Source: DASPTH01 sp035623515 (lineage in GTDB: Bacteria; Actinomycetota; Acidimicrobiia; IMCC26256; DASPTH01). Taken from it: a stretch of 64,000 bases of DNA. Shown here piece after piece: positions 25,974 to 35,343 of the stretch (positions are counted from its first letter, which is position 1; every line of letters begins with the position of its first letter). The position numbers and the translations under genes were made by a program. The stretch covers positions 4,855 to 68,854 of the forward strand of contig DASPTH010000322.1 in NCBI GenBank assembly GCA_035623515.1, in the 5' to 3' direction. The notes beneath the pieces are model-generated. The model did no database searches and was not told where the DNA came from. It saw nothing but the letters and a program-made list of their open reading frames with translations.

Positions 25974-26014
25974 TTGCGTCAGCAACCGACGCTCTACGTC
26001 GCTTGGTGACGCAA
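25974..26014 (-). terminator. Imperfect hairpin after the gene at 26033
   Basis: Arms 25974-25991 and 25997-26014 match at 16 of 18 positions around a 5-nt loop, 18 bp beyond the stop of the upstream minus-strand gene. Confidence 0.5.
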
Positions 26015-26032
26015 CTTCGCTGGCGCTGGTGG

Positions 26033-27157
26033 TTACGCCGGGTCGAGCACGTCCCCGAAGCCGTAGCGCGCGTGCGGCCCGAAGCAGATCTGCTCGAGGA
26101 CGCCCACACCGGTCACGTCACCGGTGGTCGCGCGGACGACCTGCTGGAGGTGCTGGTTCTCGAAGGCCATCGGGTCGAGGTCGTCGACCTTCCACGACTC
26201 GCCGGCGTACGCCAGCTCACCCTTCCACATGCCGTGCCCCCACTCCGGGTGCATGTAGCCGATTCCCTTCATGCGGAAGCAGATGAGCGGCTCGAGGTCG
26301 ACGGCCTCGCGCGTGCCGTCGGCGTGCACGAGGCCGATCTCGGCGTGGCCGGCGCGGCGGGTGCCGGGGATGTAGTCGATGGCGTGGTCGACGCCCGCCA
26401 GCAGCTCGATCCCCGGATCTTCGGCGCCCGGGATGTCGTCGGCGTTCGCGTACACGGGCAGCACCGCGCCGTCGGTGTGCCAGCGGTTGCCGTTGCCGTC
26501 CTCGAACACGCCGTAGTGCGTACAGCGGTCGTCCCAGTGGATCGGCGCCCACAGGAAGAACGTCTGGCGCCCCATACCCGCCGCGGGCGCCAAACCGCGA
26601 TCGGGCGCTCCGACGGGTCGCACGCCCCAGCTGCGGTCCTTCGTGCCGTAGACGCGGGCGGCGTCGATCGGCACGGTCCGGCCGTCGTAGCGGATCTCCC
26701 CCTCCCACTTGCCGAACTGCGCGAAGCGAGTGACGTCCATCACCAGCCGCGGCCCGGCGTTCCGGATCTGGCGACCCTCCTCGACGCACGCGGTGCGCGC
26801 GGTGAACATCACGTCGGCAGCGATCCCCGTGTCGTTCTCGTCGACGACGACCCGGATCCGCCGCATCGGCTCGACGACCTCGATCCGGAACGGACCCACG
26901 TCGAGATCGGTCGGCTCAGCCGGCGCGCGGCGCGACGCGTGGAAGGCGTGCTGCTCGCCGTCACGCACGATGCTGAGCCCGCAGTCGAGGATCCCGAGGT
27001 TGGGGTAGAGCGCGGCGCCGACCCCGAAGTAGAACTCGCCGTCTTCCTGGTACCCGTTGAACCAGTACCGGTCGTAGGCGTTGCGGTCGCCGGTGGCGGG
27101 ATGCGCGACCGGCTGCGACGTCTGATGGATCGGGTAGTCGTCGAACTTGCTCAGCAC
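26033..27157 (-). CDS. Hypothetical protein, possibly a lipocalin-like CrtC/AttH relative
   Basis: The 374-residue protein begins VLSKFDDYPIHQTSQPVAHP after GGAGG and a 4-nt spacer, so GTG 27157 is preferred over 27232. Long beta-rich stretches with conserved-looking Trp/Tyr/Asp (AYDRYWFNGYQEDGEFYFG, DRSWGVRPVG, WAPIHWDDRCTHYG) suggest two beta-sandwich domains like the CrtC/AttH group, but I cannot confirm this. Similar proteins occur beside lipid or steroid degradation genes in actinobacteria. A hairpin ends the transcript. Confidence 0.7.
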   Translation of the reverse strand: MLSKFDDYPIHQTSQPVAHPATGDRNAYDRYWFNGYQEDGEFYFGVGAALYPNLGILDCGLSIVRDGEQHAFHASRRAPAEPTDLDVGPFRIEVVEPMRRIRVVVDENDTGIAADVMFTARTACVEEGRQIRNAGPRLVMDVTRFAQFGKWEGEIRYDGRTVPIDAARVYGTKDRSWGVRPVGAPDRGLAPAAGMGRQTFFLWAPIHWDDRCTHYGVFEDGNGNRWHTDGAVLPVYANADDIPGAEDPGIELLAGVDHAIDYIPGTRRAGHAEIGLVHADGTREAVDLEPLICFRMKGIGYMHPEWGHGMWKGELAYAGESWKVDDLDPMAFENQHLQQVVRATTGDVTGVGVLEQICFGPHARYGFGDVLDPA

Positions 27158-27214
27158 GGGTCCTCCAAGGGACGCTGCCGCCCGGTCGAGTGACCGAGCC
27201 GGGCCCATTATCGG

Positions 27215-27230
27215 GCACGGTCCACCGTGC
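27215..27230. promoter_or_regulatory. Inverted repeat in a divergent promoter region
   Basis: GCACGGT-CC-ACCGTGC, two 7-bp arms, lies 16 bp before the SDR ATG at 27247 in the gap shared with the divergent gene at 27157. Weak operator candidate. Confidence 0.3.
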
Positions 27231-27246
27231 AAGCGAGGTGCGAGCG

Positions 27247-28077
27247 ATGCCCGACCCGACGCTCACTGGTTTCGCCGACAAGGTCGCGGTGGTGACGGGC
27301 GCCGGGCGCATGCGCTCGATCGGCCGGCCGATCGCGGTCGAGCTCGCCCGGGCCGGCTGCGACGTCGTGCTCACCGGCACGGGCCGCCCGGCCGACCGCT
27401 ACCCGGACGACGAGAAAGCCGCGGGCTGGCGCGACATCGAGTCGGTCGCCGACGAGGTGCGCGCCCTCGGCCGCCGGGCCTTGCCGGTGGTCAGCGACGT
27501 CGCCGACCCCGCCGCGGTCGACGCCCTCGCCGAGCAGGTGACGAGCGAGTTCGGCCGCGTCGACATCGTCGTGAACAACGCCGGCGCCGCGCGCGGCGCG
27601 GATCGCGTACCGGTGATCGACCTCGACGTGGACGTGTGGCGCCACGTGATCGACGTCAACCTGCACGGCACCTTCTACATGAGCCGCGCCTTCGGTCGAC
27701 GGCTGGTCGACCAGGGGGACGGCGGCAGCATCGTGAACATCTCGTCGATCGCCGGCAAGCTGCTCGCGGCGAACACCGCGGCCTACTCGGCGTCGAAGGC
27801 GGCCATCCACGCGCTCACATGCGCGATGTCGGCCGAGCTCGGTCGCTCGGGCGTCCGGGTCAACGCGGTGTGCCCGGGCATCATCGACACCTTCCGCATG
27901 GACGACGTCCCGCGCGGCGAGGTGTGGGACCAGCTCGTCGACCGTCAGGTGCCGCTCGGGCGCGCGGGCACCGGCGACGACATCGCGTGGATCGTGCTCT
28001 ACCTGTGCTCCGACCAGGGCGCGTGGATCACGGGCCAGCTCTACACGGTCGACGGCGGGACCGTACCCGGCCGCTGA
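27247..28077 (+). CDS. SDR-family oxidoreductase
   Basis: A classical 276-residue SDR: VAVVTGAGRMRSIGRPIAVE binds NAD(P), DIVVNNAGAARG lies in the core, SIVNISSIAG holds the Ser, AYSASKAAI gives the Tyr-Ser-Ala-Ser-Lys catalytic pair, and WITGQLYTVDGG the C-terminal end. ATG 27247 follows GAGG at 8 nt; an upstream in-frame start at 27190 lacks a ribosome site. It probably oxidises or reduces a hydroxy/ketoacyl or alcohol substrate. It is convergent with the quinone oxidoreductase gene. Confidence 0.87.
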   Translation: MPDPTLTGFADKVAVVTGAGRMRSIGRPIAVELARAGCDVVLTGTGRPADRYPDDEKAAGWRDIESVADEVRALGRRALPVVSDVADPAAVDALAEQVTSEFGRVDIVVNNAGAARGADRVPVIDLDVDVWRHVIDVNLHGTFYMSRAFGRRLVDQGDGGSIVNISSIAGKLLAANTAAYSASKAAIHALTCAMSAELGRSGVRVNAVCPGIIDTFRMDDVPRGEVWDQLVDRQVPLGRAGTGDDIAWIVLYLCSDQGAWITGQLYTVDGGTVPGR

Positions 28078-28083
28078 CGCGCG

Positions 28084-29070
28084 TTACGCGTCGACGTCGA
28101 TGACGACCTTGCCGAGCGCCCCGCGTCCGCTGACCACGCGCAGCGCGTCCGCGCCCTGCTCGAGCGGGAAGTGGTGCCCGATGAACGGCTTCAGCAGCCC
28201 GTCGTCGTACCAACGGAAGAGCTGCTCGAAGTCGCGCGCGACGCTCTCGGGGTCGAGGCGCGCGGACGCGCCGTACGCGACGCCGATGAGCGAGATCGAC
28301 TTCAGGAGCACGAGGTTGAGCCCGACGCTCGGGATCTCGCCGCCCGCGAAGCCGACGACGAGGTAGCGCCCGTTCCACGCGAGGCAACGCAGGTACTCGC
28401 GGAAGTCACGGCCGCCGACGGGGTCGAAGACGACGTCGACCCCACGCCCGCCGGTGAGCTCCTTCACCCGCTCCGACAGCCCGGGCTCGCGGTAGTCGAC
28501 GGCGGCGTCGGCCCCACACTCCTCGGCGATGCGGAGCTTCTCCGCGCCGCCGGCCGCGCCCACGACGTACGCGCCCATCGCCTTCGCCACCTGGATCGCG
28601 GCCGAGCCGGTGCCGCCGGCGGCGCCGAGCACGAGCACGCTCTCCCCCGCCTCGAGCCGGCCGCGCCGGAACCCGAGAATGGCCGTGCCGTAGGTGAGGT
28701 CGAACGCGGCGGCCTCGTCGTACCCCATCGCGTCGGGGATACGGAACAGCTGGTCGTGGCGTGCCGGCCGCGCGATGACCTCGCTCGCGAAGGCGCCCAC
28801 ACCGGTCATCGCGAGCACGCGGTCGCCGACCGCGAACCCGTCGACGTCGGCGCCGACCTCGAGCAGCGTGCCCGCGCACTCGTGCCCGGGAACGAAGGGC
28901 GGGTCGTACCGGTACTGGTACTGCCCGCGGATCACGAGCGTGTCGGGGAAATTCACCGACGCGGCCCGCACGCCGATGCGCACCTCGTTCGGGCCGCATT
29001 GCGGCGAGGGCCATTCCTCGACGCGCAGCACCTCTTCGCCGCCGAGCTCCGGGCACACCAGCGCTTTCAC
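28084..29070 (-). CDS. NADPH:quinone oxidoreductase / zinc-free MDR family protein
   Basis: The 328-residue medium-chain reductase begins VKALVCPELGGEEVLRVEEW. It carries NFPDTLVIRGQYQYRYDPPFVPGHE, which is typical of quinone oxidoreductases without catalytic zinc, and the nucleotide motif VLGAAGGTGSAAIQVAK near residue 148. RYLVVGFAGGEIP and LLKSISLIGVAYGA complete the family pattern. GTG 29070 has TACCCT 8 nt upstream and no Shine-Dalgarno. It likely reduces quinones or enones with NADPH. Confidence 0.87.
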   Translation of the reverse strand: MKALVCPELGGEEVLRVEEWPSPQCGPNEVRIGVRAASVNFPDTLVIRGQYQYRYDPPFVPGHECAGTLLEVGADVDGFAVGDRVLAMTGVGAFASEVIARPARHDQLFRIPDAMGYDEAAAFDLTYGTAILGFRRGRLEAGESVLVLGAAGGTGSAAIQVAKAMGAYVVGAAGGAEKLRIAEECGADAAVDYREPGLSERVKELTGGRGVDVVFDPVGGRDFREYLRCLAWNGRYLVVGFAGGEIPSVGLNLVLLKSISLIGVAYGASARLDPESVARDFEQLFRWYDDGLLKPFIGHHFPLEQGADALRVVSGRGALGKVVIDVDA

Positions 29071-29078
29071 CGGCAGGG

Positions 29079-29084
29079 AGGGTA
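29079..29084 (-). promoter_or_regulatory. Candidate -10 of the quinone oxidoreductase gene
   Basis: TACCCT on the minus strand, 8 nt before GTG 29070. Confidence 0.35.
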
Positions 29085-29107
29085 CCGGGTCTGCCACGCT
29101 GGCGGAG

Positions 29108-29902
29108 GTGGGCGAGCTGCGCGCCATCTTCGACGAGGACGCCGAGCGGTACGACCGCGCCCGGCCGCGGTATCCCGACGCGCTGTTCGACGACCTCGCC
29201 GAGCTCGCCGGTCTCCAGCGCGGGAGTCGCGTGCTGGAGATCGGGTGCGGCACCGGGCAGGCGACCGTGCCGCTCGCGCGGCGCGGGTGCGCGATCGTCG
29301 CCGTCGAGCTCGGCCCGCACCTCGCCGCGGTCGCCCGTCGCGCCCTCGCCGACTTCCGCGACGTCGAGGTCGTCGTCGCGACGTTCGAGGACTGGCCGCT
29401 GCCCTCGGAACCCTTCGACGCGGTCGTCGCGTTCACGTCGTTCCACTGGGTCGACGCCGCCGTCGGGCTCGCCAAGGTCGCCGATGCGCTGCGCCCCGGG
29501 GGCGCGTTCGTGACGGTCATGGCCGACCACGTCGCGGGCGGTACCGCGCCCTTCTTCGTCGAGGTCCAGGACTGCTACGAGCGGTGGGACCCCGATACGC
29601 CGCCGGGGCTGCGGCTGACGCCGGCGGACGCGGTGGCCGACGACGTCGCGCCGGACCCCGGCGGGCGGTTCGGGCCGGCCGCGTTCCGCCGGTACGAGGC
29701 GGACGTTGCGTACACCACCGACGCCTACCTCGACGTGCTGCTCACGTACTCGGGCCACCGCGCGCTCGACGACGAACGGCGCGCCGGGCTGCTCGCGTGC
29801 ATCGCCTCGCTCATCGACACCCGCTACGGCGGCCTCATCGTGAAGCGCTACCTCTGGCGCCTCGACGTGCGGCACCGGACACCGTCGTCGAGCGCTGAGT
29901 AG
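29108..29902 (+). CDS. Class I SAM-dependent methyltransferase
   Basis: The 264-residue protein opens IFDEDAERYDRARPRYPDAL and has SAM motif I VLEIGCGTGQATVPLARRG, motif II VAVELG and the later AFTSFHWVDA. It is paralogous to the gene at 3287-4126. GTG 29108 is the only plausible start close to the first motif, but it sits directly after GGCGGAG with no spacer, so the start is uncertain. Its TAG stop overlaps the -10-like TAGGGT of the next gene. Confidence 0.82.
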   Translation: MGELRAIFDEDAERYDRARPRYPDALFDDLAELAGLQRGSRVLEIGCGTGQATVPLARRGCAIVAVELGPHLAAVARRALADFRDVEVVVATFEDWPLPSEPFDAVVAFTSFHWVDAAVGLAKVADALRPGGAFVTVMADHVAGGTAPFFVEVQDCYERWDPDTPPGLRLTPADAVADDVAPDPGGRFGPAAFRRYEADVAYTTDAYLDVLLTYSGHRALDDERRAGLLACIASLIDTRYGGLIVKRYLWRLDVRHRTPSSSAE

Positions 29903-29905
29903 GGT
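29900..29905 (+). promoter_or_regulatory. Candidate -10 of a leaderless NTF2-like gene
   Basis: TAGGGT ends 6 nt before ATG 29912; its first three bases are also the stop codon of the upstream gene. Confidence 0.4.
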
Positions 29906-29911
29906 CCAGCC

Positions 29912-30358
29912 ATGGACGCAGCGGAACGGCTCCTCGCGGTCGAGGAGATCAAGCAGTTGAAGGCGCGCTACTTCCGGTGCATGGACACCAAGGACTGGGA
30001 CGGGTACGCCGCGGTCTACGCAGCCGACGCGGTGCTCGACGTCAGCGGCGAGTCGGGCGTCCCCGACGGTGAAGGCGTCATCCGCGGCGGTACCGCCATC
30101 GCCGAGTACGTCAAGGGCCAGGTCGATCCCGTCACCACCGTGCACCACGGGCACATGCCCGAGATCGAGATCACGTCACCCACCACCGCGACCGGCATCT
30201 GGTCGATGGAAGACATGCTGCGGTGGCCCGAGGACGCGCCGATCGACTGGATGCACGGGTACGGCCACTACCACGAGACCTACGAGAAGGTCGACGGCGA
30301 GTGGCGCATCAAGTCGTGCCGGCTCACACGGCTGCGCGTCGACTTCGGGATGCGATAG
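29912..30358 (+). CDS. NTF2-like / SnoaL-type protein
   Basis: The 148-residue protein has the cone-fold signature of SnoaL-4-like proteins: AVEEIKQLKARYFRCMDTKD at the N-terminus, YAADAVLDVSG, then VHHGHMPEIEITSPTTATGIW and GYGHYHETYEKVDGEWRIKS. Such proteins act as isomerases, dehydratases or cyclases, or only bind ligands. The His and Asp pairs visible here are compatible with a general base. It ends 2 bp from the convergent LLM gene. Confidence 0.82.
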   Translation: MDAAERLLAVEEIKQLKARYFRCMDTKDWDGYAAVYAADAVLDVSGESGVPDGEGVIRGGTAIAEYVKGQVDPVTTVHHGHMPEIEITSPTTATGIWSMEDMLRWPEDAPIDWMHGYGHYHETYEKVDGEWRIKSCRLTRLRVDFGMR

Positions 30359-30360
30359 CG

Positions 30361-31329
30361 CTACTTCGCCGCAGGCATCACCTCGTCGGTGACGATCTTC
30401 AGGTACCTCCACGCGAGGTCGGGCGGGAGCCCTCCGCACAAGGGTTGGAGCGCCAGCAGCCCGCCGCTCTTCACCATCGCGATCGCGTCGTCGACGTCGT
30501 AGATGCGGTAGGACCCCTCCTCGGCTCGCAACTCGTCGACCGTCCGCGCCGCCGACATGCTCGCGATCCCCGACTTGTCGACGTTCCACGAACCGTAGGT
30601 GGCGACGTCGTGCAGCATGTGGGGGCCGATCTCCTCCCACGCCCGGTCGACGTCGTCGGCGACGAAGACGGTGGTGGCGCTCCCCGGCTGGGGGATCGCG
30701 CACATGCCGGGTTCCTGCCCGTGCTTGCGGGCCTCGGCCTCGTAGACCTCCTGGAGGCCCGGCCCGCCGCCTTCGGCGAAGAAATTGAGCCCGTAGCGGC
30801 CGGCCCGGCGCGCCGCGGGCACGGTGCCGCCGCCCCACGAGATCTGGAGCGGCCGCGCCGGCGCGGGGGTGACGTGCACGTGGCGTCCCTCGTGTTCGAA
30901 CGGCTCCCCCGAGAGCGCGCGCAGCAGCAGCGCGAGCTTGGCGTCGGCCACCGCGCCGCGCTCGTCCCAGTCGACGCCGAACATCTCGAACTCCTCGGGC
31001 CGGTAGCCGAGGGCGAGCACGTACGAGACGCGGCCATTGCTGATGATGTCGAGGATCGCCATGTCCTCGGCCAGCCGGATGGGGTCGTAGAACGGCATGA
31101 GGGCGGCGCCGATCGTGAACGCCATCGTTTTCGTGCGCGCCGCCATCGCCGACGCGAGGAGCAACGGCGACGGGAGGTACCCGTCGGGCGATCCGTGGTG
31201 CTCCGAGATCACGCACATCAGACCGCCGCGGCCTTCGGCGTACTCCGCCATCCCGATCGCCGCGTCGTACAGCGCCGGCATCGTGTCGACACCGCCGGGG
31301 GCCCGCATGTCGAACCGCATCATGAACAT
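30361..31329 (-). CDS. LLM-class F420-dependent oxidoreductase
   Basis: A 322-residue luciferase-like protein: MFMMRFDMRAP at the N-terminus, LMCVISEHHGSPDGYLPSP near residues 37-55, IGAALMPFYDPIRLAEDMAI and GRVSYVLALGYRPEEFEMFG near 95-120. These are the standard barrel and cofactor-contact segments. A family role in hydroxylation or F420H2-dependent reduction is expected; the substrate is unknown. The gene is followed by a convergent NTF2-like gene and preceded by a repeat-rich gap. Confidence 0.83.
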   Translation of the reverse strand: MFMMRFDMRAPGGVDTMPALYDAAIGMAEYAEGRGGLMCVISEHHGSPDGYLPSPLLLASAMAARTKTMAFTIGAALMPFYDPIRLAEDMAILDIISNGRVSYVLALGYRPEEFEMFGVDWDERGAVADAKLALLLRALSGEPFEHEGRHVHVTPAPARPLQISWGGGTVPAARRAGRYGLNFFAEGGGPGLQEVYEAEARKHGQEPGMCAIPQPGSATTVFVADDVDRAWEEIGPHMLHDVATYGSWNVDKSGIASMSAARTVDELRAEEGSYRIYDVDDAIAMVKSGGLLALQPLCGGLPPDLAWRYLKIVTDEVMPAAK

Positions 31330-31429
31330 GCGCCGACGTTATCTGCGCACGCGACGCCAGGCGAGAGGGTCCGGGAGTCCTGTCCCGTCGAGCCGCACGC
31401 GGCGACGAGGCGAGCCCGCCAGGGCGAGT

Positions 31430-31453
31430 CGAGGAGCTCGCCAGGAGCGAGCG
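31430..31453. repeat. Intergenic repeat, inverted copy
   Basis: These 24 bases are the exact reverse complement of 33885-33908. The adjoining 31385-31397 (TGTCCCGTCGAGC family) also matches the reverse complement of the 35-bp units at 33848 and 33978. The two repeat-bearing gaps flank the Rieske/P450 pair. Confidence 0.65.
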
Positions 31454-31494
31454 ACCGCGGCGCAAGTACCCTGCGCCGCCGCGAGCGACGAGTT

Positions 31495-32496
31495 CTACGG
31501 GCTGTAGAACTGCTTCGCCCACTCGCGCTGTTCGAGGAGCTTCTTCTCCGACTTCGTGACGATAGGGCGCTCGACGTAGCGCTTGTTCTCCCAGATCGGG
31601 AGATCCTGGCTCACGCCGGCGGTGAGTCCGTCGGCCGCCATCCTGGCTGCGTCGTCACCGGCGGAACGCGGCGCGGAGAACACCCAGCGCACCTTCACGT
31701 TCTCGTCGTCGATCGGCGTGGTCGACGACAGGAACACCATGCGATCGCCCATGTGCAACACGCCGAGGCCCAGGCCGTAGCCCTCGCGGACGAACATGCC
31801 GCCGGCACCCACCGTGCGCTTGTAGGTGCCGCGGATCTCGAACTCGTCGTCGGGGATGTTCGGGCTGCCGTGCACGTACCTGAAGTGCGCGAAGTCGACG
31901 TTGTTCTCCGCCATCTCCTGGCAGCACGTGGCGACGTCGAACTCTCGGATCTCGTACGGGAGCCACTCGGCGTCGTAGAGCTCGGGCACCTCCGGCACGT
32001 CGTAGAACGGCGCCTCACCCTGCAGGTGGTGCCATGCCCAGATCATGTGGTTGCGCTCGAGCGTGGGGTAGCTGCGCACGCGAGCCTGCGTGGGGATGCG
32101 GTCGGTATCGCCGTACGGGATCTCGTTGCACACGCCCGATTCGCCGTCGTAGCGCCAACCGTGGAACGGGCACCGGATGCAGTCGCCCTCGACCTTCCCG
32201 CCGACGCCGAGGTGGGCGCCGAGGTGCGCGCAGTAGGCGTCGACCATCCGCGGCTCGCCCGACTCGGTGCGGAAGAGCACGACGTCGTTGCCGAACACGT
32301 GCAGGGCCATGGTCTGGCCGGGGTCGAGGTCGCGGCTCTCCGCGACGATGAACCAGCCGTTCGGGACAGGGAACGGGAAGCGCTTCTCGCCCGGCTTCCG
32401 GGTGCGGACGATCGGCCGGCGCGTGCGGTCGGTGATCGCCTCGACGTCACGGGGCATCGGGAAGCCGGTGAAGGTCTGGTACTCGGTCGTCGACAT
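31495..32496 (-). CDS. Rieske non-heme iron oxygenase, KshA-like
   Basis: The 333-residue oxygenase has the Rieske cluster motif CAH (about residue 86) and CPFHGW (about 108), then the mononuclear iron site NNVDFAHFRYVHG with the paired His. The length and layout match KshA, the oxygenase of 3-ketosteroid 9-alpha-hydroxylase, although other steroid or terpene oxygenases share it. It needs a reductase not seen here. ATG 32496 follows GGGAG. It is divergent from a CYP142-like P450, which supports a steroid-related role by inference. Confidence 0.83.
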   Translation of the reverse strand: MSTTEYQTFTGFPMPRDVEAITDRTRRPIVRTRKPGEKRFPFPVPNGWFIVAESRDLDPGQTMALHVFGNDVVLFRTESGEPRMVDAYCAHLGAHLGVGGKVEGDCIRCPFHGWRYDGESGVCNEIPYGDTDRIPTQARVRSYPTLERNHMIWAWHHLQGEAPFYDVPEVPELYDAEWLPYEIREFDVATCCQEMAENNVDFAHFRYVHGSPNIPDDEFEIRGTYKRTVGAGGMFVREGYGLGLGVLHMGDRMVFLSSTTPIDDENVKVRWVFSAPRSAGDDAARMAADGLTAGVSQDLPIWENKRYVERPIVTKSEKKLLEQREWAKQFYSP

Positions 32497-32524
32497 GGCC
32501 GCTCCCGGATCGTGATTCCGAACG

Positions 32525-32530
32525 AGCATA
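32525..32530 (-). promoter_or_regulatory. AT-rich -10-like element of the Rieske gene
   Basis: TATGCT in an otherwise unusual AT-rich patch (CATAAACATAAC on the plus strand), 28 nt before ATG 32496. Confidence 0.35.
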
Positions 32531-32642
32531 AACATAACCCAGGTCGACTCCCTGCCACCCGCCTCTCGCAAGGCCCGGCGGGCGCCTGGCGTAGATTGCC
32601 GTCCTCGGCCGGCTCCGCACGGGCCGCTGCAAGGGGGTTGCC

Positions 32643-33845
<1,203 letters not shown>

Positions 33846-33847
33846 TT

Positions 33848-33882
33848 CGTCGCTCGCTGCTCGGCGGGACACCCGCCTCGCG
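33848..33882. repeat. 35-bp direct repeat, copy 1
   Basis: It matches 33978-34012 at 33 of 35 positions and starts 3 bp after the P450 stop. A looser copy (about 36 of 43) of the stretch 33855-33897 lies in the 5' end of the histidine kinase gene (45699-45740). Confidence 0.65.
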
Positions 33883-33884
33883 GC

Positions 33885-33908
33885 CGCTCGCTCCTGGCGA
33901 GCTCCTCG
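33885..33908. repeat. 24-bp repeat matching 31430-31453 in inverted orientation
   Basis: Exact inverted match across the Rieske/P450 pair. Confidence 0.65.
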
Positions 33909-33977
33909 GCTCGCTGCGCTCACCTCGTCGCCGCGGTTCCTGTACGTCGCGCCGTCTCCACCCACCTCCTCGACTCG

Positions 33978-34012
33978 CGTCGCTCGCCGCTCGACGGGAC
34001 ACCCGCCTCGCG
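33978..34012. repeat. 35-bp direct repeat, copy 2
   Basis: Two mismatches to 33848-33882; it ends at the stop of the convergent SDR gene. The whole gap 33846-34012 is made of such related units. Confidence 0.65.
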
Positions 34013-34786
34013 TCAGATCGTGTAGCCGCCGTCGACGGCGAGGTGCTGGCCGGTGATGAAGCGGGCGCGGTCGGAGGCGAGGAAGCAGACGGCCTCGGCG
34101 ACGTCGGCGGCCTCGCCGAAACGTCGCAGCGCGATGTTGCGGATCGTCACCTCGAGCGCGGCGTCGTCGAGCTCGCCTGTTTCGATGAGGCGCGCCGCCA
34201 TCCCGTCGGTGAGCATGCCGGGTCCGACACAGTTGGCACGCACGCCGTACTTCCCCTCCTCCGCGGCGATCGCGCGCACGACCGACTCGACGGCCGCCTT
34301 CGGCCCCGCCGACAGCCCGTCGCGGATCGGATAGCGGTGGGTGGCCGCGGTCGTGACCGCGACGATGCTGCCCTGCGATTCGCGCAACGCGGGCAACAGT
34401 GGCTGCACGAGGTTGAAGAAGCCGACGACCTCTTCGTCGACGTGCTGCTTGAACCGCGCCGGGTCCACCCTGCTGAGGTGCAACTGCGACACGTGCGGTC
34501 CGGCCGCGTGCACGACCGTGTGGATCCCGCCGAAGTGCTCGGCCGCCTCGGCCATCGTCTCGCGCGTCGCCTCCGCGTCGGAGAGGTCGAGCTGCCACGC
34601 ACGCGCGTGACGGTCGAGCGCCTTGATGTCGTCGACGACGGCCGCAGCCGCGTCCGCGTTCGACCGGTACGTGAGCGCGACGTCGCTCCCCCGAGCCGCG
34701 AGCATGCGAGCGATCGGGGCACCGAGGCCGCCACTCGCCCCGGTCACCACGGCGACGCCCGTCTTCCCACCGAAGTCGTCGATCAT
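34013..34786 (-). CDS. SDR-family protein with altered catalytic site
   Basis: A 257-residue Rossmann protein with VAVVTGASGGLGAPIARMLA for nucleotide binding, TVVHAAGPHVSQLH in the core and ITGQHLAVDGGYTI at the end. The active-site region reads YPIRDGLSAGPKAAVES: the Lys is kept but the residue four before it is Ser instead of Tyr, so normal dehydrogenase chemistry is doubtful. The start is ATG 34786. It is divergent from an NTF2-like gene 18 bp away. Confidence 0.82.
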   Translation of the reverse strand: MIDDFGGKTGVAVVTGASGGLGAPIARMLAARGSDVALTYRSNADAAAAVVDDIKALDRHARAWQLDLSDAEATRETMAEAAEHFGGIHTVVHAAGPHVSQLHLSRVDPARFKQHVDEEVVGFFNLVQPLLPALRESQGSIVAVTTAATHRYPIRDGLSAGPKAAVESVVRAIAAEEGKYGVRANCVGPGMLTDGMAARLIETGELDDAALEVTIRNIALRRFGEAADVAEAVCFLASDRARFITGQHLAVDGGYTI

Positions 34787-34792
34787 CGCGGA

Positions 34793-34798
34793 TAGGTT
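34793..34798 (+). promoter_or_regulatory. Candidate -10 of a leaderless NTF2-like gene
   Basis: TAGGTT ends 6 nt before ATG 34805. Confidence 0.5.
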
Positions 34799-34804
34799 CG
34801 CGCA

Positions 34805-35266
34805 ATGGCGGATGACGCCGACATTCGAGCGGTCGCCGACCAGTTGACGCTCCGCGGGCTCGCCGAACGCTACGCAGCGGGCGTCGACCGGCGCGACCGC
34901 GACCTGTTCCTCTCGGCCTTCCATCCCGACGGGGTCCTGGTGCTCCTCGACCACAAGGACCCCGAAGCGGTCACGGCGACCCGCAGCGGGCACGCCGAGC
35001 TGGCCGAGGTCACCCAGCTCATCGCCCGTTACGAGAAGACCTTCCACTTCCTCGGAAACGCCCGGTACGAGATCGACGGCGACCGCGCCACCGGGGAGGT
35101 GTACTGCCTCGCGCACCACCTCGACCGCAACCGCCACGGCGGCACCGACTACGTCATGCTCATCCGCTACCAGGACACCTACAGCCGCCGCGACGGCACG
35201 TGGGGCATCGACGAGCGGCGCCTCGTCACCGACTGGACCGAGCTCCGCACCGCCAACCGCCCCTGA
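34805..35266 (+). CDS. NTF2-like / SnoaL-type protein
   Basis: The 153-residue protein shows the cone fold: IRAVADQLTLRGLAERYAAG, then RDRDLFLSAFHPDGVLVL, FHFLGNARYEIDGDRATGEV and IRYQDTYSRRDGTWGIDERR. Asp and His residues in the pocket segments are compatible with isomerase or dehydratase activity as in scytalone-dehydratase/ketosteroid-isomerase relatives. It is transcribed divergently from an SDR and ends in a tandem heptamer followed by a 20-bp inverted repeat. Confidence 0.82.
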   Translation: MADDADIRAVADQLTLRGLAERYAAGVDRRDRDLFLSAFHPDGVLVLLDHKDPEAVTATRSGHAELAEVTQLIARYEKTFHFLGNARYEIDGDRATGEVYCLAHHLDRNRHGGTDYVMLIRYQDTYSRRDGTWGIDERRLVTDWTELRTANRP

Positions 35267-35287
35267 CCCCTGACCCCTGGCCCCTGG
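35260..35287. repeat. Four tandem CCCCTG(A/G) heptamers
   Basis: CCCCTGA occurs twice, then CCCCTGG twice; the first TGA is the stop codon of the preceding gene. Confidence 0.55.
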
Positions 35288-35289
35288 CC

Positions 35290-35339
35290 GTTTTGGCGTC
35301 TTTGAGTGGTGCTATGACCCCACTCAAAGACGCCAAAAC
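35290..35339. terminator. 20-bp perfect inverted repeat between convergent genes
   Basis: Arms 35290-35309 and 35320-35339 are exact complements with a 10-nt loop. The arm GTTTTGGCGTCTTTGAGTGG is much less GC-rich than its surroundings. Position favours a bidirectional terminator; the odd composition allows a mobile palindromic repeat instead. Confidence 0.6.
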
Positions 35340-35343
35340 CAAG

